A stretch of DNA of 64,000 nucleotides from Paraburkholderia phenazinium (GCF_900141745.1 NZ_FSRM01000001.1:2604001-2668000); one strand, 5' to 3'. Counted from the stretch's first letter, positions 42,532 through 52,140 are shown. The notes: generated by a model not told the origin, from the letters alone. A program made the numbers and translations.

Positions 42532-42879
42532 TCAGTCCCGGCACCGCAGCCCCCGCAATTCAAGGTGCAACTGCACGAGCCACGGTTGTGCGCAGTCGCC
42601 GGCAATCGACGCTTCGAAAGCCGGCTTTTCATACACCTGAACCTTGCGGGCAAGATCTGCATCTTCGAACGCACGCCTTGCGTTGACGCGCACCACCAGC
42701 GTGATCATTCCTGCACCGAGCAGCATGCCGCCCAGATAGACCAGCGCCGGCATGCCGGCCTCGCTCATGCCGAACATCAGGATCAGGCCAAGACACGGCA
42801 CAGCCGCAGCGCCCATCGACACCGCGAACAGCAGGAGATTGGCACGCAGCGCGGTCGCAAGACGGGGTTTCAGGGGCAT
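42532..42879 (-). CDS. Small membrane protein of unknown function
   Basis: 115 residues from ATG 42879. Two membrane segments (ANLLLFAVSMGAAAVPCLGL and ALVYLGGMLLGAGMITLVV) and a short soluble C-terminus with four Cys or acidic clusters (QLHLELRGLRCRD at the end). ATG 42915 is an alternative. I prefer 42879 because the putative regulator box at 42934-42951 would then lie 55 bases upstream, nearly the same distance (52) as the matching box before the MipA gene. No strong ribosome binding site is seen. Possibly co-regulated with MipA; otherwise unrecognised. Confidence 0.6.
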   Translation of the reverse strand: MPLKPRLATALRANLLLFAVSMGAAAVPCLGLILMFGMSEAGMPALVYLGGMLLGAGMITLVVRVNARRAFEDADLARKVQVYEKPAFEASIAGDCAQPWLVQLHLELRGLRCRD

Positions 42880-42933
42880 GACCGTGCCGTCGGATAGAGA
42901 AGGGGACGAGGGCATCCATGCTGCACGCACGCG

Positions 42934-42951
42934 ACTTACCCAAGACTTACC
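42934..42951 (-). promoter_or_regulatory. Putative response-regulator box upstream of the small membrane protein
   Basis: On the minus strand two GTAAGT half-sites are 11 bases apart within GGTAAGTCTTGGGTAAGT. The layout GTAAG-N6-GTAAG is the direct-repeat type bound by PmrA/QseB-class regulators. The box and its flank match the one before the MipA gene at 17 of 20 positions, in the same orientation relative to the gene. Confidence 0.6.
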
Positions 42952-43050
42952 GGCGGCTACCGGTCGTTGCGGGCGTTCGCGGACCAGCCTATGCGCCGCG
43001 GCGAGCGCGGCGTCGCACCGCATCGCATCGACGAGCCGCTGATTGTTTGA

Positions 43051-43067
43051 GTAAGTAACGGGTAAGT
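43051..43067 (+). promoter_or_regulatory. Putative response-regulator box upstream of the MipA operon
   Basis: GTAAGT at 43051-43056 and 43062-43067, an 11-base direct repeat (GTAAG-N6-GTAAG), followed by CGC as at the other box. It lies 52 bases upstream of the MipA start codon. The likely binder is the OmpR-type regulator encoded downstream at 43948-44652. Confidence 0.6.
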
Positions 43068-43118
43068 CGCCCGCTCCTAAAGTCGAGACCGCCTGATCCC
43101 ACTACTTTAGGAACAACC

Positions 43119-43937
43119 GTGAAAAGACCTTTTTGTCGAAGGTATCCTCTGCTGCTGACGTTTGCGTCCGTGGCGCTGTATTCGGCGAGCACATGGGCAC
43201 AGGGCGTCCCCGACGCCCAATCCGGCCCCGACGACTCCGGCTTCACCGTCCTGAGCAACGCCACCAACGTGACGCATTGGGGCCTTGGCGTAGGAGCCGG
43301 CGTCGCCGCGTCGCCGTACAAAAGCGGCGACACCAAATACACGCCGATTCCGCTGATTTCCTTCGACGACAAATGGATCCATGCCCTCGGCACCACGATC
43401 GACCTGAAGATCGGCACCTGGGACAACGTGAGCGTCGCCTTGCGCGGCGACTATGCCCTAGCCGATGGCTACAGGAACGACGACGCGCCCATCCTGAACG
43501 GCATGCAGAATCGCAATCCTACGTTCTGGTACGGCCCGGCGCTCGCCTGGAAGACCGGCTTCGGCACGCTGTCGGCCGACTATCTGCTGGGCGGCAACCG
43601 CGGCGAGCGGGCCAAGATCGACTACAGCAAGTCGTTCGATTTCGGCAAGTTCTCGCTGCAACCGTATGGTGGCGTCGAATGGCTCAGCAGCGACTACGTC
43701 AACTACTATTACGGCGTGCGAGCGTCGGAAGCGCGGGCAGGACGCCCCGAGTACACTGGCACCGCCGCCTACGACGTATCGCTCGGCACGCGCGTCAACT
43801 ACAGCATCACGCGTCAGCAGAAACTGGTGCTGGACGTGGGCGTCAAGCACTTCACGAGCGGTATCTCCGACAGCCCCATCGTAGGACGCAGTTACCTTCC
43901 TGCGGTGCGGCTCGCTTACCTCTATCAGTTCAAATGA
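43119..43937 (+). CDS. MipA/OmpV family outer-membrane protein
   Basis: 272 residues starting at GTG 43119, with TAGGAA a suitable distance upstream. Signal peptide ends near YSASTWAQ. The mature part is a beta-barrel of the MipA/OmpV family (ASPYKSGDTKYTPIPLISFD near its start; GGVEWLSSDYVNYYYGV; C-terminal AVRLAYLYQFK). MipA-type proteins scaffold murein enzymes or act as small porins, and are often under control of adjacent two-component systems, as here. The response regulator starts 10 bases after its stop, suggesting a single transcript mipA-regulator-kinase. Confidence 0.88.
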   Translation: MKRPFCRRYPLLLTFASVALYSASTWAQGVPDAQSGPDDSGFTVLSNATNVTHWGLGVGAGVAASPYKSGDTKYTPIPLISFDDKWIHALGTTIDLKIGTWDNVSVALRGDYALADGYRNDDAPILNGMQNRNPTFWYGPALAWKTGFGTLSADYLLGGNRGERAKIDYSKSFDFGKFSLQPYGGVEWLSSDYVNYYYGVRASEARAGRPEYTGTAAYDVSLGTRVNYSITRQQKLVLDVGVKHFTSGISDSPIVGRSYLPAVRLAYLYQFK

Positions 43938-43947
43938 GCGCACCATC

Positions 43948-44652
43948 ATGTCCCGGGTAGCCATTGTCGAAGACCACGAGCGCCTCGCGGAGATGGTGCG
44001 CCAGGCGCTCGCGGCGGCCGGAATCGAGGCCGATCTGTTCCACACCGTCTCCGAGGCGAGCTACGGCGTGAGCCGCGCCGACTATGACGTGCTGATCGTC
44101 GACCGCGGTTTGCCGGACGGCGATGGCCTCGCCTTTCTGCGCACGTTGCGCGCAGCGGGCCAGATGATGCCCTGTCTGATGCTGACCGCGCGCGATGCGC
44201 TGCACGACCGCGTCGACGGACTGGAGAGCGGCGCGGACGACTACGTGACCAAGCCGTTCGCCATGAGCGAACTGGTGGCGCGCGTGCGCACGCTGATGCG
44301 CCGGCCGCCGGCGCTGTCGGCGCTGGTTGCCGAGTTTGCCGATATCACGGTCGACCCGCAGCAGCACGCCATGCGCTGCGCGCACCGCTCGGTCCAGCTC
44401 GCGCAGGCCGAATTGCAGATCATGCTGTGCCTCGTAAAAGCCGGCGGCCAGACCGTTCGCCATGCCGCGCTCGAACATGCGGCCTGGGGCCTCGGCGAAG
44501 CCGTTACGCCCAACGCCCTGGAGGTGACCGTACACCGGCTGCGCAAGAAGCTGACGACGGTGGGGACGAGGCTGCGGCTCGCCAACATCCGGGGTGCGGG
44601 CTTCGCGCTGCAGGCGACGCCCGCGTCGACCGGCACACCATCATTGTCCTGA
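43948..44652 (+). CDS. OmpR-family response regulator (QseB/PmrA-like)
   Basis: 234 residues. Receiver with EDHERLAEMV acidic start, phospho-acceptor D52 in LIVDRGLPDGDGL, and Lys in YVTKPFAMSEL; winged-helix output (about 130-225) ending VTVHRLRKKLTTVGTRLRL and IRGAGFALQ. It sits between the MipA gene and its cognate kinase. The direct-repeat boxes at 42934-42951 and 43051-43067 are its likely targets, which would make the operon autoregulated. Confidence 0.9.
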   Translation: MSRVAIVEDHERLAEMVRQALAAAGIEADLFHTVSEASYGVSRADYDVLIVDRGLPDGDGLAFLRTLRAAGQMMPCLMLTARDALHDRVDGLESGADDYVTKPFAMSELVARVRTLMRRPPALSALVAEFADITVDPQQHAMRCAHRSVQLAQAELQIMLCLVKAGGQTVRHAALEHAAWGLGEAVTPNALEVTVHRLRKKLTTVGTRLRLANIRGAGFALQATPASTGTPSLS

Positions 44653-44667
44653 GGCGGCCCGCTCATC

Positions 44668-46041
44668 ATGTTCACCCTCTTTACCATGCTCAATCGCTGG
44701 ATTCGAAGTCTGTCCGCGCGCTTATGGGTGACCAGCATCGTTGCGCTGGCGCTGACGCTGACCGTGCTGGCCATGGGTGTCACCTATGCGTTCAACCACT
44801 ACCCGGAACAGATGCTGGGGCGGCACGACCTGATTCAGCACACGAAGGAGCTCGCAAGCGGCGTCCGCTTCGATGGCGCTGGCCGTCCCGTCTCCGTCAA
44901 TCTGCCCGCGGAGCAAGCCTGGATTTTTTCGGCGGCACCGACCGAGATTCACTACCGGGTACTCGACGAGCAGGGCCACGTGTTGTTCGCCTCGGCGAAC
45001 GCGCAGAACGGTCCGGCCTGGGTTCCGGGCGACCTTGCTGCGGCTGTCGGCCATATCGAGCAGGTAAAGATGGACGGCAGATCGTTCGACATCACGACGC
45101 TCCAGTTGCGACAGGGACCGGCGCATTTCTATGCGCAGATCGCAACGAGCGCGCGTCTTCTCGATGCAATGATCGGTACGAAGGTTCGGCAGATTCCCGC
45201 CAACGTGCGAATCATCACCTCCATCGCCGCGATTATTTTCGGCCTGACGTTGACGGTCACGGTGCATCGGCTACTCAAGCCGCTGCGGGAGGCGTCGAGT
45301 GCAGCTGCGCTGATTACGCCGCGCAACCTGACGACACGGCTGTCGTTGCGAGGCATGCCGAGCGAGATCAAGCCGCTGATCGAGGCGTTCAACGGAGCGC
45401 TCGGCAGACTGGAAAACGGCTTCACCGTGCAGCAGCAGTTTCTCGCTTCGGCGGCGCATGAACTGCAGACGCCCCTCACGCTGATCCGCGGTCAGATCGA
45501 ATTGCAGCCCGGTATCGAGGACAAGGGACTCCTGCTTCGCGAGATCGATCTGATGGCGCGCCAGGTCCGCCAGCTGTTGCATCTGGCCGAAGTCAGCGAG
45601 GCGCAGAATTTCACGTTCGGTGAGGTGAGTACGGTCGACGTGGCACGCGACGTCCTGGCGTACCTCGGGCGCAAGGCCGATACGAAGCAGGTCAAGCTCG
45701 AGCTCGACTCATCGGGCGCACCGGCCTCTGTGTGGGCGGACCGCAGTGCACTCTTCATCCTGCTGAAAAACATTGTCGAAAACGCGATCAACGTGTCGCC
45801 GCCCAATAGCGTCGTGTGGCTTGTCATAGGCGCGGCTTCGATCGAGGTTAGCGATGCGGGGCCCGGTATCCGCGAGGAACACCTGCCTTTCCTGTTCAAG
45901 CGGTTCTGGCGGGCGCCCGGCGTCAGACACGATGGCGCTGGCCTCGGGCTCGCTATCTGCAAGGAAATCGCGGTCGCGCACGAATGGCGGCTGACCGTGA
46001 GCCGTCTGGCCGCGGGGACGCGCTTTATCGTCGGCTTCTAG
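44668..46041 (+). CDS. Membrane sensor histidine kinase
   Basis: 457 residues. Two membrane segments (about 15-38 and 183-203) enclose a periplasmic sensor domain of about 145 residues. The HisKA domain has H264 in ASAAHELQTPLTLIRG, followed by a HATPase with NIVENAINVSPPNS, VSDAGPGIREEHL and GAGLGLAICKEIA boxes. It starts 15 bases after the response regulator gene and is its evident partner. The periplasmic domain has no family I can name. It converges with the DUF3667 gene. Confidence 0.9.
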   Translation: MFTLFTMLNRWIRSLSARLWVTSIVALALTLTVLAMGVTYAFNHYPEQMLGRHDLIQHTKELASGVRFDGAGRPVSVNLPAEQAWIFSAAPTEIHYRVLDEQGHVLFASANAQNGPAWVPGDLAAAVGHIEQVKMDGRSFDITTLQLRQGPAHFYAQIATSARLLDAMIGTKVRQIPANVRIITSIAAIIFGLTLTVTVHRLLKPLREASSAAALITPRNLTTRLSLRGMPSEIKPLIEAFNGALGRLENGFTVQQQFLASAAHELQTPLTLIRGQIELQPGIEDKGLLLREIDLMARQVRQLLHLAEVSEAQNFTFGEVSTVDVARDVLAYLGRKADTKQVKLELDSSGAPASVWADRSALFILLKNIVENAINVSPPNSVVWLVIGAASIEVSDAGPGIREEHLPFLFKRFWRAPGVRHDGAGLGLAICKEIAVAHEWRLTVSRLAAGTRFIVGF

Positions 46042-46080
46042 ATGCCGGCGCGTGCAACGGGCTCGACGCTTGGCATGCGC

Positions 46081-46956
46081 TCAGGACGCGTGCCAGAGAT
46101 CGGTCGAGACGAATGCGAGCACCGTCAGCGCGAGGCCCGTGACCACCCCATAACCGGTCCACAACAGCATGCCTCGCGCCACTTGCGGCAACCAGCGACC
46201 GCCGTACACGCGCTTGAGCGCGAGAATCAGATAGATCAGCACCACGAGCATGACCCAGCCGCCAAAATTCCGCACACCGGGAATCAGGCAAAGCAGAAAC
46301 ACCAGGAAAATAAACGCATGCAGGTGCACCGTAAATAGCAGATGCATGCCGTAGTTCTGGCGCCTCTTCCGGTAGACGTACCCGCACATCGCCGCAAACA
46401 CCGGCATCAGCACGAACACCGTATAGGGCAGGCGATGCAGAACGTGGTCGTTGAAAGCGTCGAGCTTGCCGGGTTGAAAGATCCAGCTCATGTGCCTGTC
46501 GAGGAACCCCAGCACCGCTTTGCCATTCGGATCGGTCTCCGAGGCGGCGAGGGTGGAGAAGACCTGAGTGGCGGGCACGGTGCGGTTATCGTCGAGCGTC
46601 ACAACGGTGGGCGTGGGCGTCATGACGGTGGTCCAGCCCAGCAGCAGAAAAAACACAAAACTGAACGTCACATACAGCGACAGCGGCTTCACATAGCGGC
46701 GTCGGCGCCCCTGGAGATATTCGATCGTGAGCTGCCCCGGCTTGAGCAGCAGCATCCTGACGGTGGGGACGAGTTTGCCTTCCGCGGCCACGTAATGATG
46801 CAGATACTCATGCGCGAATTCGCGCAAGGTGGGCATTTCGTGCACGGTTTCCTGGCCGCATTGCGCGCAATACGGCCCATGCACCGGCGCATCGCAGTTG
46901 GGGCAGGCGTCGGGCAGTTCGTGTACGGCATCGTGGCTATGCGTGATTTGCGACAT
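46081..46956 (-). CDS. DUF3667-like membrane protein with N-terminal zinc ribbon
   Basis: 291 residues. The N-terminus carries a zinc-ribbon knuckle pair, CPNCDAPVHGPYCAQCGQ (two CxxC), followed by a conserved amphipathic region (REFAHEYLHHYVAAEGKLVP) and about five membrane helices. Proteins of this kind are widespread with unknown function. ATG 46956 is the natural start because the ribbon is complete. Its neighbours give no functional hint. Confidence 0.8.
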   Translation of the reverse strand: MSQITHSHDAVHELPDACPNCDAPVHGPYCAQCGQETVHEMPTLREFAHEYLHHYVAAEGKLVPTVRMLLLKPGQLTIEYLQGRRRRYVKPLSLYVTFSFVFFLLLGWTTVMTPTPTVVTLDDNRTVPATQVFSTLAASETDPNGKAVLGFLDRHMSWIFQPGKLDAFNDHVLHRLPYTVFVLMPVFAAMCGYVYRKRRQNYGMHLLFTVHLHAFIFLVFLLCLIPGVRNFGGWVMLVVLIYLILALKRVYGGRWLPQVARGMLLWTGYGVVTGLALTVLAFVSTDLWHAS

Positions 46957-47105
46957 GCGGATGCGGGGCCGGAAGCTATGACAGGCAGCATTCTGACCGC
47001 GGCGGCGAGGCACCGTCAAGGATCTGTCAATAAGCGGCGGGGAAGTAAGGGATGCGAAAGGCTTCTGCGGAAGAGCCGATCTGCCGTGTCGACCGGCGTC
47101 GTCGG

Positions 47106-47474
47106 CTAGCTGCTCGTGAGCGCCACGAACAGATTTCGTACATCGAAGGGTTTTTCGCAGCGCGGATAGCGCAGGTAGCCGGGATCGAGCGCATCGGCGC
47201 CGTAGCCGGTGGTGAAGACGAAGCGGACGTCGCGTCCGGCCAGCCAGTCCGCAATCGGATAGGACTTCTCGCCATGCAGGTCGACGTCGAGCACGGCACT
47301 GTCGAAGGCATCCCGGTGGGCTTCGACAAACTTCAGCGCTTCGTCTGCCCAGCCGAACGGACCGACGATGGTGGCGCCCGCTTCCTCGAGCAGTGCGCAC
47401 AGGCTCTGCGCGACCAGATAATCATCCTCTACCACGAGAATGCGGCGCCCCTGCAGCTCAGCGCTTTGTCCCAT
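47106..47474 (-). CDS. Single-domain response regulator
   Basis: 122 residues: a receiver domain only, with VVEDDYLVAQSL, phospho-acceptor D63 in AVLDVDLHGE, and the conserved Lys in RCEKPFDV. There is no output domain, so it should act as a phosphate relay or by protein contact. Its ATG is 17 bases after the stop of the large CheB-CheR kinase on the same strand, and receivers of this type are common partners of HWE/HisKA_2 kinases. Confidence 0.88.
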   Translation of the reverse strand: MGQSAELQGRRILVVEDDYLVAQSLCALLEEAGATIVGPFGWADEALKFVEAHRDAFDSAVLDVDLHGEKSYPIADWLAGRDVRFVFTTGYGADALDPGYLRYPRCEKPFDVRNLFVALTSS

Positions 47475-47491
47475 GGCTGTCTCCGAAAGAT

Positions 47492-50400
47492 TCAAGTGTG
47501 ACCCGTGGGCCGCTCCGGCCTCAGCGGCATGGCGATCCGGCACGAAACGCCATCCTCGCCAAAGACGAGTTCGGCTTTCGCGCGGAGCGAAAAAGGCAGG
47601 CCCTGCTCGATCAACTGCCTCCCGTATCCGCGGCGCGTCGATTCCGGGGGCTGCGGCAGACCGCTTTCCCGCCACTCCAGTACCAGCAAGGAATGGTCCT
47701 GTTGCCGATCCTCCAGACGCCAACTGATGTCGAGATAGCCCTGGCCGCTCTTCAGCGCGCCGTATTTCACGGCGTTGGTGGCGAGTTCATGAACTGCGAG
47801 AGCGATGTTCTGCACGTATTCGAGGCCGAGCGGAACCGTCGGACCGGAGATGGCGACGTTTTCGGCGGCGCTGCCGGCAATGGTCTCGATCTCCATGCGC
47901 ACGATCTCACCGAGTTCGATCTGCTCGTCGCTTGCCTGGCCGAGCAGTCCCTGTAGACGCCCCAGTGCGCCCAGCCGGCTGGTAAATGCTTCCAGCGGTG
48001 CACCTTTGACGAGCGTCTGCATGGCGATCGATTCGACCACGGCCAGCAGGTTACGGGTGCGATGCTGCAGTTCGGCAACGAGGATCTTCTGGCGCTGCTC
48101 GGCGCGCGTGAGGCTCGTCACGTTCAGGAAGGTGACCACCACGCCCTCCGCCTTGTCATCGCCGTTTCGATAGGGCGCGAGGCGTACAAGGTAATGCATA
48201 TGGTGATCGTCGCTGTCGACCCGGCGCTCGATAACCTCGCCGCTGGCCACAACCCTGGCGATCGCTTCGTCGAAGCCGGTGAGCCGCAGGCGGCTCGCCA
48301 GATCGGTGATGGGCCGGCCGCGGTCGGCCGCGCGGATATTGAACACCTCGGACATGGCCGGCGTGAAACTGCGAATCACCAGCCTGTTGTCCAGAAACAC
48401 CGTGGCGACCGCAGTGCTGTCGAACAGGTTCTGCAGGTCGCTCCTGGCGCGGTCGAGCGCTTCGATCTTGCCGTTCAGTTCGGTATTGACGGTGTGCAGC
48501 TCTTCGTTGAGCGACACCAGTTCTTCCTTGGACGCCTCCATCTCCTCGTTGGTCGACTGCAGTTCTTCGTTGACCGAAACGAGTTCCTCGTTCGACGACT
48601 TCAGCTCTTCGAGCGCCGTTTCATATTCCTCGATCATCGATTGCAGGCGCTCGCGCGTCTCGCGCAACTCGCGCTCCATCTGCAGCGCGGTGCCGGTGGT
48701 GGTGGCTTGCGCGCGGTTTAACGCTTCCTCGCGGCTCAGCACGGGACCCTGATCGACGAACAGGACCAGATAGAGCGGATCGGCGCCGGAGCGGGTGGCA
48801 AGCGGCTCCACAGTCAGGCTGACCACCTGCACGCGACCGTCGTCTTCCTCGACCGCAATACCGTCGCGTGTGACGGTGCGGCCCGATTCCACTGCTTCGC
48901 GAAACACCGTGCGCAGTTCAAGGCGGATGCCTTTGCGTGCCATCGTGAAAATCTGCCGGGTCGGCGCACCGGGCGCCGCTTCGAGATACTTGCCGGTGCG
49001 CGAGGAATAGTAGGCGACATCGCCTTCCCGGTTCACCACGACATGGGGCGGGGCAAATCGCTCGAGCACCTGGGTGTCGACCATCTGGCGCAACGCCGCG
49101 CCGCCGGGCTGGACGCGCCGCGGCGTGAGTTCGTGCGTTTGCCCTGGGCGCAAGGCCGACACCGTGAGCGGCAGACGCACGCGTGGCATGACATCCGAGC
49201 GGCGCTGGAAGATACGATGTTTTTTCTCGAGCGGCACGAACAGATCGTCGAACTGGCTCACGCTCTCGGAGGCGCCGAGGAACAGATAACCGTCCGGACG
49301 CAGTGCATAGTGGAAGGTCGGAATCACCTGGCTTTGCAGGTCCAGACCGAAATAGATCAGCAGGTTGCGGCAGGAGACCAGATCGATACGGGAGAAGGGC
49401 GGGTCGCGAATCACGTTGTGCGGCGAGAAAATGCACAGGTCGCGCACTTCCTTGGCCACTGCGAAGCTGCCGCCGTCGGAGATGAAAAAGCGCCGGCGCC
49501 GTGCGGACGAGACACTGCCGAGCAACGCGGCCGGATACCTGGCGGCGCGTGCGACGGCGAGGGCCCGGTCGTCGATATCGGTTGCGAATATCTGCACGCG
49601 CGGCACGACCGCGAGCTGATCCATATGCTCGCGCAGCAGGATGGCGAGCGAATACACTTCCTCGCCGGTGGCGCAACCGGGAACCCAGATGCGCACGATA
49701 TCGTCGATGCCGCGCGCCTCGAAGAGCCTGGACACGACCAGTTCGGCAAGCGCATCGAACGCTTCGGCGTCGCGAAAAAAGTTGGTCACGTTGATCAGCA
49801 GATCGCGAAACAGCGCGTTGACTTCCTGCTGATGATCGCGCAGGTGTGCAACGTACGCTTCCAGATGACCGATCTGCACCACCTGCATACGCCGCTGCAC
49901 ACGTCGCATGAAGGTCTTGAGCTTGTAGCCGCTGAAGTCGTGGCTGATCTGGCCGCGCAAAATGCCGTAGATCTCCGCCTGCGCCTGCTCGATCTTTTGC
50001 AGCTCTTCCTGGGCGCTGGCACTGAACGCAATGTCGTCCAGCACGTAAGCGCTGCGGGCAAACTCCGCCAGCTTGTTGCCCATTGCCTCGACTGGCAGCG
50101 CGTAGTCGACGAGTCCGGTGGCGATGGCACTATCCGGCATGTTGGCGTGTTGCGGCCCAAAACCGTCGGCAACCTGCGCCATCGTCAGGCCGCCGCGTTC
50201 CTTGACGGCTTTGAGGCCAAGCGTGCCGTCCGAGTCGCCGCCGGACAACACCACGCACACCGCCAGCTCGCCCTGGTCTTCGGCGAGCGAGCTGAAAAAC
50301 ACGTCGATCGGTTTGCGTTCGCGGTGCAACGCGTTTTGCGGATGGAGACGCAGATGCCCCTTTTCGACGCCGAGCATGGCGTCCGAGGGCAGCACGTAGA

Positions 50401-50629
50401 CATGATTCTTCTGGACCGGCTCGCCGTCTACCACCACATGCACCGGCATCGTGGTATAGCGCCCGACAATCTCGGACAACAGGCTGTCGCGTGCGGGACC
50501 GAGATGCGTAACGATCACGAGGGCCAGCTCCGGTTCTTCGGGCATACCGCGGAAAAACCCTTCAAGCGCTTCGATACCGCCCGCAGAGGCGCCGATGCCG
50601 ACAACCGGAAATCGCGCTTGCGTGCTCAT
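47492..50629 (-). CDS. CheB-CheR-PAS-HWE/HisKA_2 fusion sensor kinase
   Basis: 1045 residues. CheB methylesterase domain first (about 8-190; S15 in GIGASAGGIEAL, H in VIVTHLGPA, D in LSGGDSDGTLG), then CheR methyltransferase (about 210-480; VWVPGCATGEEVYSLAI is the SAM-binding region), a long coiled coil with heptads (TALEELKSSNEELVSVNEEL), a PAS domain (about 715-835) and an HWE/HisKA_2 kinase with H856 in ELQHRTRNLLAVVES and VHELATNAVKYGAL as N box. No receiver domain is attached. Such CheB/CheR kinases occur away from chemotaxis operons and may use methylation as a signal input; methyl-accepting targets are not in the window. ATG 50629 starts at the CheB domain. Confidence 0.9.
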   Translation of the reverse strand: MSTQARFPVVGIGASAGGIEALEGFFRGMPEEPELALVIVTHLGPARDSLLSEIVGRYTTMPVHVVVDGEPVQKNHVYVLPSDAMLGVEKGHLRLHPQNALHRERKPIDVFFSSLAEDQGELAVCVVLSGGDSDGTLGLKAVKERGGLTMAQVADGFGPQHANMPDSAIATGLVDYALPVEAMGNKLAEFARSAYVLDDIAFSASAQEELQKIEQAQAEIYGILRGQISHDFSGYKLKTFMRRVQRRMQVVQIGHLEAYVAHLRDHQQEVNALFRDLLINVTNFFRDAEAFDALAELVVSRLFEARGIDDIVRIWVPGCATGEEVYSLAILLREHMDQLAVVPRVQIFATDIDDRALAVARAARYPAALLGSVSSARRRRFFISDGGSFAVAKEVRDLCIFSPHNVIRDPPFSRIDLVSCRNLLIYFGLDLQSQVIPTFHYALRPDGYLFLGASESVSQFDDLFVPLEKKHRIFQRRSDVMPRVRLPLTVSALRPGQTHELTPRRVQPGGAALRQMVDTQVLERFAPPHVVVNREGDVAYYSSRTGKYLEAAPGAPTRQIFTMARKGIRLELRTVFREAVESGRTVTRDGIAVEEDDGRVQVVSLTVEPLATRSGADPLYLVLFVDQGPVLSREEALNRAQATTTGTALQMERELRETRERLQSMIEEYETALEELKSSNEELVSVNEELQSTNEEMEASKEELVSLNEELHTVNTELNGKIEALDRARSDLQNLFDSTAVATVFLDNRLVIRSFTPAMSEVFNIRAADRGRPITDLASRLRLTGFDEAIARVVASGEVIERRVDSDDHHMHYLVRLAPYRNGDDKAEGVVVTFLNVTSLTRAEQRQKILVAELQHRTRNLLAVVESIAMQTLVKGAPLEAFTSRLGALGRLQGLLGQASDEQIELGEIVRMEIETIAGSAAENVAISGPTVPLGLEYVQNIALAVHELATNAVKYGALKSGQGYLDISWRLEDRQQDHSLLVLEWRESGLPQPPESTRRGYGRQLIEQGLPFSLRAKAELVFGEDGVSCRIAMPLRPERPTGHT

Positions 50630-50925
50630 CGTGCGATTCGCGCGACGGCGTACTGGCGCGGGGATACAGTCAGCGAGACGCTGGCTGCGTGTTGGCTTGG
50701 CATGGGATTCCTGGCGGCGGGGCGGATTGAGAGTAGTCGATAATCCTACCTTGATTTGGCCTGCAGTTACCGTTAGTTGGTTTCGGGCCGGGTGGATTTT
50801 GCGTCGAGGCGCCGGCAAGCGAAGCTTCCGGCGTGTTCATCCACGTTGTCGCAGCATTCCTTGTGCCCGGTCCAGGCTGCGCTCGCTGTATTCGTCCTGG
50901 TAAAGCGGGGTGTGCTGATTGCCAG

Positions 50926-52140
50926 TCAGGCCATTGCGACCGCGACCGGCCTGCCGATCGTGAGGTAATGCAGCAGCGCGAGCAGCGGAAACACGCTCGC
51001 GACGATGGCGGTCAAGGTCCAGCCGCCGTGCTCATACAGCGTGCTCGCGAGCGACGAGCCGAGCGCGCCGCCGATAAAAATGCTCGTCATATACAGGGCA
51101 TTCAGACGGTTGCGGCTCGCCGCATGCAGGCCGTAGATCGCACGTTGGCCGATCACCATGTTCATCTGCGCGGCGAAGTCGAGCACGACACCCGTAACGA
51201 CGAGACCGCCAACGCCCCACGCGGGATGAATCAGCGAGGGCGTAAAGGCGAGCGCGGCGATCACCAGCGCGACCAGTGTCGCGCTAACCGAGTGGCCCGC
51301 ATCGGCAAGGCGTCCTGCAATCGGCGCGGAGGTGGCGCCAATCGCGCCGACCAGGGCGAACAGCGCAATGCCGTTCTGCGACAGCCCGTAATGACGTGTC
51401 AGCTCAATCGGCACGGTGGTCCAGAAGAGGCTGAAGGTAGCGAACATCAAGCCCTGATACAGCGCGCGATGACGCAGCACCGGCAAGGTAGCGACCAGTT
51501 CGCCGAGCGAATGGATCAACTGGAAGTAGGTCGCCTGGTGCGAGGGTTGGCGCGGCGGAATCGTCAGCGCGAGCACGGTTGTCACGATCGCCATCACCAC
51601 AGCGGCCGCGCCGAACACGACGCGCCAGCCGAAATGCCCGGCCACTACGCTTGAGAGCGGCCGCGACAGCAGGATGCCGAGCAGCAGGCCGCTCATGATG
51701 TTGCCGACCACCCGGCCGCGCGTTTCGTCGGGCGCGAGGTGCGCCGCCAACGGAATCAGGATCTGCACCGCAACCGAACTGAACCCGACCAGTAGCGAGA
51801 TCGCCAGAAACGCGCTTGGCTGACGTGTCACGGCGGCCAGCGCGAGACTGACGATGGCGACGAGCGCCGTTGTGATCATCAGCTTGCGGTTTTCCAGCAG
51901 ATCGCCGAGCGGGACGAGGAAGAACAGTCCCAGGGCGTAGCCGATCTGCGTCAGCGAGACGATCAGGCTGGCCGTGCCGCCCGTCATATGGATATCCGGT
52001 GCGATCAGTTCGGTGATCGGCTGGGCGTAGTAGATATTGGCGACGATCGCGCCGCAGCAGAAGGCGAACATCGCGGTCAGGCCGCGAGTCATCTGGACGG
52101 TGCCGCCATTTGCGCTGGCGGCGGGTGAGTTGGAGGTCAT
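50926..52140 (-). CDS. MFS exporter
   Basis: 404 residues, twelve membrane helices, beginning GLTAMFAFCCGAIVANIYYA, typical of the YnfM/arabinose-efflux-like MFS group. Motif A appears as GDLLENRKLM after helix 2 and its second-half counterpart as GRLADAGH. ATG 52140 is preceded by AGGA at 8 bases. It is divergent from a LysR gene across a 25-base palindrome, the classic setting for a LysR-controlled exporter. Substrate unknown. Confidence 0.87.
   Translation of the reverse strand: MTSNSPAASANGGTVQMTRGLTAMFAFCCGAIVANIYYAQPITELIAPDIHMTGGTASLIVSLTQIGYALGLFFLVPLGDLLENRKLMITTALVAIVSLALAAVTRQPSAFLAISLLVGFSSVAVQILIPLAAHLAPDETRGRVVGNIMSGLLLGILLSRPLSSVVAGHFGWRVVFGAAAVVMAIVTTVLALTIPPRQPSHQATYFQLIHSLGELVATLPVLRHRALYQGLMFATFSLFWTTVPIELTRHYGLSQNGIALFALVGAIGATSAPIAGRLADAGHSVSATLVALVIAALAFTPSLIHPAWGVGGLVVTGVVLDFAAQMNMVIGQRAIYGLHAASRNRLNALYMTSIFIGGALGSSLASTLYEHGGWTLTAIVASVFPLLALLHYLTIGRPVAVAMA

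Noticed and set aside
50810..50833. Hairpin downstream of the MFS gene as terminator
   Set aside because: The stem (CGCCGG with CCGGCG, one bulge) is good but no T-run follows on either strand.
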